A stretch of 39,527 nucleotides of DNA. Source: Perkinsus marinus ATCC 50983. Lineage: Eukaryota > Perkinsozoa > Perkinsida > Perkinsidae. Below the pieces are notes generated by a model. The model did no database searches. It saw only the letters and a list, made by a program, of their open reading frames with translations, and was not told the origin of the DNA. Of this stretch, positions 32,550 through 39,527 are shown piece after piece. The stretch is taken from positions 170,074-209,600 of the forward strand of contig NW_003213976.1 in the NCBI RefSeq assembly GCF_000006405.1. Reading direction: 5' to 3'. The first letter of the stretch is position 1, and each line of letters starts with the position of its first letter. A program made the position numbers and the translations under genes.

Positions 32550-32703
32550 TCAGTGTGAAAATTATATCACTTTCAGGGAAATACAATACTGTAGGTGATA
32601 CGGTGATATCCCTATTACTAACCCAGTACATGTAATGAGGATTATCTCTAAATGAATATCGTATTGTTTTGTCAATTAAAGTTGATGTTCGTTTGTTTCA
32701 ACT

Positions 32704-35490
32704 TTGTTTAGGATTCAGGCGTGTGCATTGGTTCCCTCTGACATAGGATCGATTGCCATGGATCCTGCACTCCTACAGGCTGCTATCGCTTTTCTGAGGA
32801 CGACATCTACTGAAAAGGGTGCAGGACAGAGCACATGCTTCACGGCCACGGGTACGGTGCAAAGCGCACGCTTGACTGCTCTGGGTGTGGGACAAGGCAC
32901 GGGCCTCGCTGCTTCTGGTGCTGGACAAGCTCTGGCTTCACTGATACGGGTTCAGACAAGGCACAGGTGTCACTGCTACGAGTGCAGGGCAAGGCAGGGG
33001 TTCCTCCTGCAATTATGTGCTAGCGAGCCCACAAATCTTCCCAACACTACAAGCTGCGCAAGAGCAAGTTCATGTGCTGGCTGGGGGGACTATGATTCTA
33101 AACAACACCTACGGCTCCGGTATTCGTCCGAAAGCCGGGAAGATTGTCAAACGGTTCCGGTGCGGATTTTCAAAACGTAAAGAGTGGCACTCATGTGCAT
33201 TCACTATGGCCATCAGAATCCATAGTGTGGTAGGGGATTTTACGGTGCTACGGTCGCCGATCCATCAACCACATGTGAGGAAGCCCGTGTCCTCGGTAGC
33301 TCATCCTCGGAAACCCATGCTATCCGCTGTTGCCAAGGACCTGAGTCACTGATATTGCTGTCACCGGTGGTTCCGCGAGGGCAACTGTGGAGCGACTTCT
33401 GGAGAAGAAACTTATCAAGATGACTCCTGACATCGACTACGAGCAATGGAAAAATCGGTTTACAACGCGAGATACCGTGGGAAGCAATTGGTTGCGAAAG
33501 ATGATCGGCCTAGACCGGAGCGCTCGGATATCGCATCAATTCGCGCATTCCTCGAGAAGGACAGCATCTTGCCCGAATGCGAGTCGGAGGTTTTTTGCTT
33601 ATCGTATCGCTGTGATTTCCCCGATACGTCCGTAGAATATGACGTCTTTCAAGCCAGAGACGATGTCGAATCTGATTCAGAGGCCGGATCGGATGCAGCA
33701 GAAATGGATAAGCCCCAGCATGTCTTCTTCGCCACGTTTTCGTCAGTCAGTTTGCTGAGACAAGCCGAGGGTTTGTCCTTAGCGATTGGGGACTTCACTC
33801 ATAACATTGGTTACACGCCAATGATTTTACTTTTGGTTGGGTGTGTACGCCCGCCCAGTAAATTCGTACCGTTAACCGCAACGGTGACGTTAAGAGAAGA
33901 CACCATGGTCGTTGAAGATACACTTAAGAGTATCCAAGCCTGGTCTACTAAGCTGGATATCATACTACCTCTCGCAGGCGTATTGGCCGATAGTGCCAGC
34001 TGCTCCACAACAAGCGGCTTGCAACACCTTCGGTGAGCTTCGATCGGCAGAACTAGATGCCAATTTCCAGCTACAGAAGCGGGATAGTAAGTTTTGCAGA
34101 CTGTACTGCGTGGTACATGTATGGCGCCAATGCCTGAAGGTAGTGACTCCAATTTTGAAGTCCAAATTTTGCTCTAAGGATGAGCTGATTCGAATGCGCA
34201 CTTCACTCAAATGTGATATTTTCGTGCTGGCATGGAGTACTTTCCCAAGACTGCTCCAAGTATGGACTTGCTCCAAGTATGGAGTACTTTCCCATACTTG
34301 CAAGACTATGGGCTACAAAATGGGAAGATATAAGCAGCCCAGTAGCACGCTACTTTTTGAAGTCGTGGATACATAGACGGTGCTGCTGGTACCAGAGATG
34401 GCTCATGAAGATCTAGTAGAGCGGTCCATAGGCAGGAATACAAACTGCCTTGAGGCAACCAATAACTCATTGAGTTATTGGTTGCCTCAAGGCAGTTTTT
34501 GATTGAGTTAAACTCAATCAAAAACGGTAAGCGATGATGGATTCTGAGTCCAGGATTCCTTATGAGGGGTTTGGAGTAGCCCGTAGCTTCCTCGCTTCCT
34601 CTGGCGGTACTTGTTCAACGTTCACGCTCTCCGCGTTGATCGGAGAGATCTTCAACGTGGTCAAGCAGTTCACCTTGAAGGGCGACTTCTCCAAGAAAGA
34701 GAGCCACCAGCCGTCGGAAGACCAGCTCTTACGAGGCTTCCGTTGGGCTTCTTGGGTGCAAAGGGAAGGATTGAATATCATCTACTTCGACGATCACGCG
34801 GGTCGAAACCGGTACATAGTCCCTTCCGCCGGCCTTATTCGTCTCGTTGGTGAAGGCAGTGGTCTTCAAGCCGCAATGGTGGACCTCATGCGGAGCTTTG
34901 ATTCTGGTTCCTGGCCAACCTTTGATACTTACGTGCAAGCAAGCAAGTATATTCGAATAGTCATTAGGGAAGAAGAAGTTCTCAAATGCAGCTGCCCCGA
35001 CGGGCTCGAACAGCTATACTGCCGCCATTCAATAGGGCTCAGTATGATGGAAAACCTACTGTATGGACCATACACCCCAGTTCTGGATCCCTGGAAGTTG
35101 TCAAGGCGCTTCGAAGTAGGACGAACTCTCCATCTGAGAATCCGATTCGAACTCTTGAGTATATGCAGCTGTTTATCTAGTTACGTACAACCGAAGGCCT
35201 TGGATATAAACGAACGAGCCTCGAAGCGTCGCGCTGAACTACTCGGAGAGTTCTATCCGCCAGCGCGAGGAAGTATTCCGCTCTTACCAAATGGAGCAAC
35301 GCGACTTCCAACTGATGCATATTTTGTTGACTTGAGCGACTCTACGATACTGTTCGATATCACCGAGGATGATGCAGCTTCGAGTGGATCGGACTCAGAT
35401 GATCAATACCATTGCCACTTCCTCTGCAATTGGATTAAATCATTCTGCCTGGGTTCTCGCATGCCATGGAATTCAGCTGTCTGTAACTAA
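32704..35490 (+). mobile_element. Broken Mutator-like (MULE) transposon
   Basis: Transposase parts are spread over several plus-strand frames. The 33446-34036 frame has a DDE-core-like stretch (HVFFATFSSVSLLRQAEGLS, then LAIGDFTHNIGYTPMILLLV). The frame to 34376 has LYCVVHVWRQC, resembling the C-x-x-H part of MULE cores. The 34534-35490 frame carries a SWIM zinc finger: C152, C154, C163 and H165 in KCSCPDGLEQLYCRH, spaced CxCx8CxH, typical of MULE transposases. The N-terminal region (32800-32990) has imperfect 11-12-residue repeats of a G-x-G-Q pattern. The frame shifts at least twice and a palindrome pair sits between the core and the SWIM part, so it is inactive. Terminal inverted repeats were not found, so the ends are approximate. 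Confidence 0.65.
34442..34525. repeat. Paired palindromes inside the MULE
   Basis: The first has 28-nt perfect arms (34442-34469 and 34471-34498) around one T, the longest in the window. The second, overlapping by a few bases, has 15-nt perfect arms (34495-34509 and 34511-34525) around one A. Confidence 0.95.
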
Positions 35491-35748
35491 CGCTTGAAAA
35501 TCACAACATTAACTAACAGGTTGGACTCAATTCCAACCTGGAACTACAAGCAGGAGAAGAGCATGATAGGCTAAGCATATCTGCCTCTTTTAGACCCACT
35601 TCGAGAAGAGTATCGAAGTATGAGCGAGGAAGCGGAACACCAAGCGGAAGAAGAGATGGAGAAATCCGGTGGGGAGTCCTCACTGGGTAGTACTCAGTGG
35701 CTACGGATATCGAATTGCTTCTATCGATTTAATTGGTTAGATTGGTAC

Positions 35749-35829
35749 CACGGTTAATTTCATCAATTAGCTCTTTCTTGTAGATAGACCGGCTCTCTCA
35801 AGGGTTGTCCCAAACGAGTCTTCGATATC
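35749..35829. repeat. Direct repeat, left copy
   Basis: About 81 bp similar to 35990-36070, sharing GGTTAATTTCA near the start, the block ACCGGCTCTCTCAA and an ending GAGTCTTCGATATC. Roughly four bases in five agree. Confidence 0.85.
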
Positions 35830-35989
35830 CGGTGGTGTGAACCTGGATAGGGAGCGTTCGATCAAACGAAGTAGTGTGAGTGGTAGGGTAACCATAGTTG
35901 AGTGCTTTTTAGGTTTATCGGAGTTGGCCAACAGATGTATGTTCGAATTGTCACCAGAAATCGGTGAGTTCCTGGGCCAGCGTTTATAT

Positions 35990-36070
35990 CACCGTTAATT
36001 TCAGCAATTATTTCTTCGTTGTAGATGCACCGGCTCTCTCAAAGGTTGCCTCAAGCGAGTCTTCGATATC
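35990..36070. repeat. Direct repeat, right copy
   Basis: Partner of 35749-35829, 241 bp downstream. Just beyond it, a shorter repeat GAGTCCCGRATACAACCTC occurs twice (about 36076 and 36187). Confidence 0.85.
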
Positions 36071-36240
36071 TCGCCTGAGTCCCGGATACAACCTCTCGGG
36101 ATCCTTAGTCAACCCCAACCCAGTATCACCCCAGCGTATCCGGCACCTAGCACCCCGCCTATTCGGAGTCCGCAAGACTCGTCGGAGTCCCGAATACAAC
36201 CTCGCGGGTTGTCTTCGTGGAGACAGGCGAAGAGACGAAC

Positions 36241-36340
36241 AGGAGGAAAAAGTGGCGCGCAGGAGAAAAAAGTGGCGCGTAGGAGAAAAAAGTGGCGCGC
36301 AGGGGAAAAAAGTGGCCAGAGTGAGAAAATGGTGGCGCGC
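36241..36340 (+). repeat. Minisatellite, five 20-bp units
   Basis: Five head-to-tail units of exactly 20 bp with consensus AGGAGAAAAAAGTGGCGCGC. The first three are nearly identical and the last two have drifted. Alternation of A-rich and GCGC-rich blocks gives a regular pattern. There are no spacers, so it is not a CRISPR array. Confidence 0.95.
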
Positions 36341-36804
36341 GCGGAGTAGGCGGGTAAAATTCTCGCACCGTTTCGCCTGGCGTAGTAAACACAACAGTCA
36401 CTTAGTTTAGAGCAGGGTTGAGTTTTCAGTCACTCAGTTGAGTGGAAACGAACCGTGCCTACAACCAATACATGTATAGTGAAAAGTGTAGTAGACAAAG
36501 ACAGAATGACTTCACATCTTAGATTCTAGGTTGATGTACTCAGTCATGACGTACTCACTCTTGTTCATAGCGTCTCAAAGACCAGGGGGACAGGATGGTT
36601 ATGCCAAAGGAGTGCCTCGCACTCCCCGTAATTGTGGGGCTCCACTGAGACGCATTTTACGTCTGTTAATGGATTAACTCCGGCAATACGACCACCACTT
36701 GCTGCCAGATGGCCAGTGACTGGTGACAATTTGCCATGAACGCTATCATCGTGAATATGTTGTGGTGATACTATTCACAAGGGAGTGTTTCCTGTTCTCT
36801 GTAT

Positions 36805-36840
36805 ACAGTCACTGTTACAGACACTGTATTACAGTGTCTG
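36805..36840. repeat. Paired palindromes
   Basis: A small odd palindrome ACAGT-C-ACTGT (36805-36815) is followed by CAGACACTGT, centre ATT, and its exact complement (36818-36840). Confidence 0.7.
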
Positions 36841-37442
36841 GTACTTTGTGATCGTGCATAGGGAGAATTGCTTTCCATGTACTTAGGACAACGACTAGGG
36901 GGTAAGATGTGCTTAATACAGAATTGATACGCCTTGTCGGCACAGTGAGGTAGCGATGGGAAGTGGTCCACAGAGATTATAGGAGTCATAAATTCGTGTA
37001 GTATCATCATGAGAGGCTCACCAATTATGCTACGAGTTGTGTTTCCTAAAAATAAGTTTACAGTAGTCGTCGAGAAAGGTCAACGACGGACAGACTGTCT
37101 TATGTAGGAATAGGATTGAACTGACTCGTAGCGCACGCCCGGAGCTAGTGAACTGAAGCAGGAACAGTGCTTTGCGATATCTTCTCGCCCCTTACTGCTC
37201 GATCCTTCGTCACGACGTCGAAGGGCTCGGTCACTGACTGTCTGTGTGACTACCCTATTGTAGCGAGGCTTGCAGCGGCGCCTAAGAATTGTGGAACTTA
37301 AGCTTCCTAGATTCTCCTAGAATTTTCTAGACTCTTCCAATCAACTGGTATCAATGTCGGCAACGGAAAAGCAATACAGTTGTCTTCCGGCCAGTATGAA
37401 TATAGATTACATGTGATGACCGCGTTGCGATTAGACTACCAC

Positions 37443-37492
37443 GGTATTGATGGTCTATCAATACCCGGTGATACTATCACCGTGATAGTATC
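37443..37492. repeat. Paired palindromes 3' of the subtilase
   Basis: GGTATTGAT with a 5-nt centre and its complement (37443-37465) is followed five bases on by GATACTATCAC-C-GTGATAGTATC (37470-37492), perfect with a one-base centre. CGGTATT flanks the pair on both sides. Confidence 0.85.
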
Positions 37493-37719
37493 ATCCGGTA
37501 TTCGTCCTCTTGTTGAACTAGAGAACGCAATAACAAACTCGTTGGATAATACCAAACAGATCCGTTGTTTATATCTCGGATTAAATGCCTTCGGCAACAT
37601 TCTTTGAGTTGCCAGTAAAGCTGGGCTTAAGAGTTGGATAAAAGGCAGAGCGATAAGTGACCACTATGCGATAGAATTCCCTATCGAGTATGAAGTCAAA
37701 TGTGAGCAGCTCGAGGCGT

Positions 37720-38994
37720 TTAGCGTCTCAAAATGGGATAATCGATCGCCATATTGACAGCTTTTAGCGGGTTCAGAGCTCCGGCATGCTTCCTCATAGG
37801 CCTCGAAGAGCTATTGAACCGATCAACGTTATGGGTGAGTATCCCAGCAACGTACTTTGGCTTAACGCCCATAGAAAGCAAGATCGCAGCTGCTCCAGAA
37901 ACAATAGGACAGGCAAGGGACGTACCCGAATAGCGTTTGTTGTTACCGACATAGATATCCGTGCCGTAAGCAGCGATATCGACGGAATTACCGTAGTTGC
38001 TGAAATCAGCCATTTCTAGAGTGTCCTGATCCATGAGAGCACCCACACAGATCACGCCTGGCAGCGGGCATGGATAGTGTGTGTCAGCTCGCAGTCCATT
38101 GTTACCAGAGGAGGCGACGACAATGATATTTTGGTCAATTGCTGCTTTGAAGGCCTTGCCCAGCACCATCTCGCCGTAGCTCTTTGGTATGAATGTTCCC
38201 AGAGAGATTGATACGACATCGACTCCAATATCGACGGCCATATCCATGGCTTCAGCTATATGCTCCCAGCTACCAGTACCATCATCTCCCTGGGTTTTTA
38301 AAGACAACAAACGTACGTTGGACGTCATTCCGGCCATATCGTTGCTATTGTTCTTCCTAGCCGCGATGATTCTGGCACACGCCTGACCATGCTGACGAGT
38401 CGATGTCAAGTTCGAGGAGTTAGTCAAGAAGTTCCAGCCACCATCGATGGATCCACCGCTCTTCTTACGGAAAACGCCGCGATAAGGAGCGATCTCAGGA
38501 TCGCTGAAGTTGAGGCCGTTATCCATAACAGCCACGTCGACGGTTCGCCTCGCGTAGGACGCAGATAGTCTCCATACGTCTTGCATGTTCATCCGCTTGA
38601 ATGCCCTTTGCGACGAAGCATTCGGATCATTCACGCCGAGATCGTCACTAGTGTCCTCTTCCTTGATGGCGAAATTAGGAGAGCATTCACAGTCCAGACC
38701 GGAGAGTTTGGAGGCCGCCTCCTCCAAGTAGTCACAAAGATCGTCGAAGCTCACTGTGTCCTCGGAAGTAGCAACCACCTGCAAGCCCGAGGACTTCAAA
38801 GTCTTGATAGTTGCCGTCTTCAGGAAGGCGGCCATTCCAGGCTTGAGCGCGACCTTGGCATCTTCGAGACGCTTTGGGATATCCCGAACGTCGACGAAAG
38901 CATCGGCGGAGGTGACCGATACGATAGTCTTGCTGTCATAGACGTTTGTGGAGGTCGATGCGGCTATGAGCGGAACAAAGGAGAGGAGCTTCAT
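37720..38994 (-). CDS. Secreted S8 subtilisin-like serine protease
   Basis: A single-exon 424-residue protease with a full S8 catalytic set: Asp158 in VAVMDNG, His202 in RQHGQACA, oxyanion Asn298 in VASSGNNG and Ser359 in YSGTSLACP (Leu where most members have Met). A hydrophobic N-terminus (MKLLSFVPLIAAS) is a likely signal peptide, and about residues 20-125 form a propeptide-like region before the catalytic domain. Cysteines at 87, 101 and 103 in the pro-region, and at 206, 309, 316 and 362, suit an oxidising, extracellular place. NSS/NLT sites at 192-197 could be glycosylated. Perkinsus species secrete related subtilases (perkinsin), thought to act on host proteins. Lack of introns contrasts with the intron-rich genes nearby. 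It is flanked on both sides by palindrome pairs. Confidence 0.93.
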   Translation of the reverse strand: MKLLSFVPLIAASTSTNVYDSKTIVSVTSADAFVDVRDIPKRLEDAKVALKPGMAAFLKTATIKTLKSSGLQVVATSEDTVSFDDLCDYLEEAASKLSGLDCECSPNFAIKEEDTSDDLGVNDPNASSQRAFKRMNMQDVWRLSASYARRTVDVAVMDNGLNFSDPEIAPYRGVFRKKSGGSIDGGWNFLTNSSNLTSTRQHGQACARIIAARKNNSNDMAGMTSNVRLLSLKTQGDDGTGSWEHIAEAMDMAVDIGVDVVSISLGTFIPKSYGEMVLGKAFKAAIDQNIIVVASSGNNGLRADTHYPCPLPGVICVGALMDQDTLEMADFSNYGNSVDIAAYGTDIYVGNNKRYSGTSLACPIVSGAAAILLSMGVKPKYVAGILTHNVDRFNSSSRPMRKHAGALNPLKAVNMAIDYPILRR

Positions 38995-39065
38995 CGCTTC
39001 GAATACAGTAACAAGGAACTGTTATGGTGACCCCGTTGAGTTATGGTGGCTCCACCTACGAACTT

Positions 39066-39110
39066 CGCGTCACCGGGTGACGCGTCCAGTCTTGGGTGAC
39101 GGTCACCCAA
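39066..39110. repeat. Paired odd-centred palindromes upstream of the subtilase
   Basis: CGCGTCACC-G-GGTGACGCG (39066-39084) and TTGGGTGAC-G-GTCACCCAA (39092-39110), both perfect and 7 bp apart. They share a GGTGAC/GTCACC core. They lie 72-116 bp upstream of the subtilase start codon, in a place where regulatory sites would be expected. AACTT occurs on both sides. Confidence 0.9.
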
Positions 39111-39527
39111 AACTTGTGGTAGGAGGATCTGCCCACTCCTGTTGGCCAGTCTGTTAGCTGCACTGTATCGATTGTTCGCTATATGTAAATCGACTCCGTT
39201 CGGCCATTGTCAGCTACCTTTTTGTTGTCGTCCGCCTGTGCGGCCCTGCCTGTGCGGAATAGACAGTATAAGGCGAGCGCGAGAGCCTTATCCGTAGCTA
39301 ACGTGTGCATGCGTCAAACGATCGATTGCATTCAGAGTCTTTAGAGAGATTCTTTTGAGGATTACTGTTGGCACTCCTGCCAACCTTGTCGACCGCAGCT
39401 AAGTATTATCTTATACCCGTATCTACCCTTTGGATTGCGTTGCCAGAGTCACTAGCATCGACTACCTATAGTATCAATCGACGACCCGATCACGACTTCG
39501 AGTATATCCGTCCACATCTTTTCTGGT
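39111..39527. other. Window end without a supported gene
   Basis: No open frame of note, RNA gene or repeat seen. A CTGTGCGG motif occurs twice near 39237-39256. Confidence 0.5.

Larger units (their letters stand above)
31577..32703. other. Intergenic region rich in palindromes
   Basis: No supported gene. It holds two palindrome pairs (31994-32093 and 32517-32549) and AT-rich sequence from about 32380. Confidence 0.6.
35491..37719. other. Repeat-rich region without a gene
   Basis: About 2.2 kb with no supported coding sequence. It contains a diverged direct repeat, a 20-bp minisatellite and two palindrome pairs, described separately. The rest is unremarkable. Confidence 0.6.

Noticed and set aside
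36241-36340. Regular repeats that could suggest a CRISPR array
   Set aside because: Units are contiguous with no spacers, and the surroundings are eukaryotic.

Overview
The window looks like nuclear DNA of a protist, most likely Perkinsus or a close relative (Perkinsozoa). I infer this from several signs together: dense genes on both strands, many GT-AG introns of only about 40-60 nt, a BBSome subunit (so a flagellated stage), an S8 subtilase with a secretion signal like the perkinsin family, and many transposon and retroelement remains. No single marker proves the genus.

Layout. 1-5460: two copies of a tetraspanin-like gene in a segmental duplication, with the first copy interrupted by a solo LTR; a reverse transcriptase-RNase H fossil lies between the copies. 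5900-8100: a NnrU/MddA-type membrane protein and a small multi-exon membrane protein. 9720-15714: a compact plus-strand cluster of three intron-rich genes: GINS subunit PSF3 (10 exons), BBS9/PTHB1 (over 20 exons) and a 174-residue protein of unknown function, 77 and 93 bp apart. 16290-18857: a minus-strand coiled-coil membrane gene with a plus-strand tRNA-Phe inside its longest intron. 19300-22903: weaker genes, then a small mitochondrial-type protein with two twin CX9C motifs. 23627-25239: a decayed DDE transposon on the minus strand. 26487-31576: plus-strand multi-exon genes, ending in an EF-hand protein. 32704-35490: a broken Mutator-like transposon with a SWIM zinc finger. 35700-36340: direct repeats and a 20-bp minisatellite. 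37720-38994: a single-exon secreted subtilase.

The genes do not form one pathway. They are ordinary eukaryotic functions (DNA replication, ciliary trafficking, mitochondrial intermembrane space, calcium sensing, secretion) placed between transposable elements.

The most unusual signal is a set of about nine paired palindromes spread over the window. Each is two neighbouring inverted repeats, often perfect and often separated by exactly one central base. The arms differ in sequence from site to site, so the architecture rather than the sequence recurs. Three of the pairs lie inside transposable elements and two flank the subtilase. They resemble the double-hairpin elements known from some fungal mitochondrial genomes, but here they appear to be nuclear.
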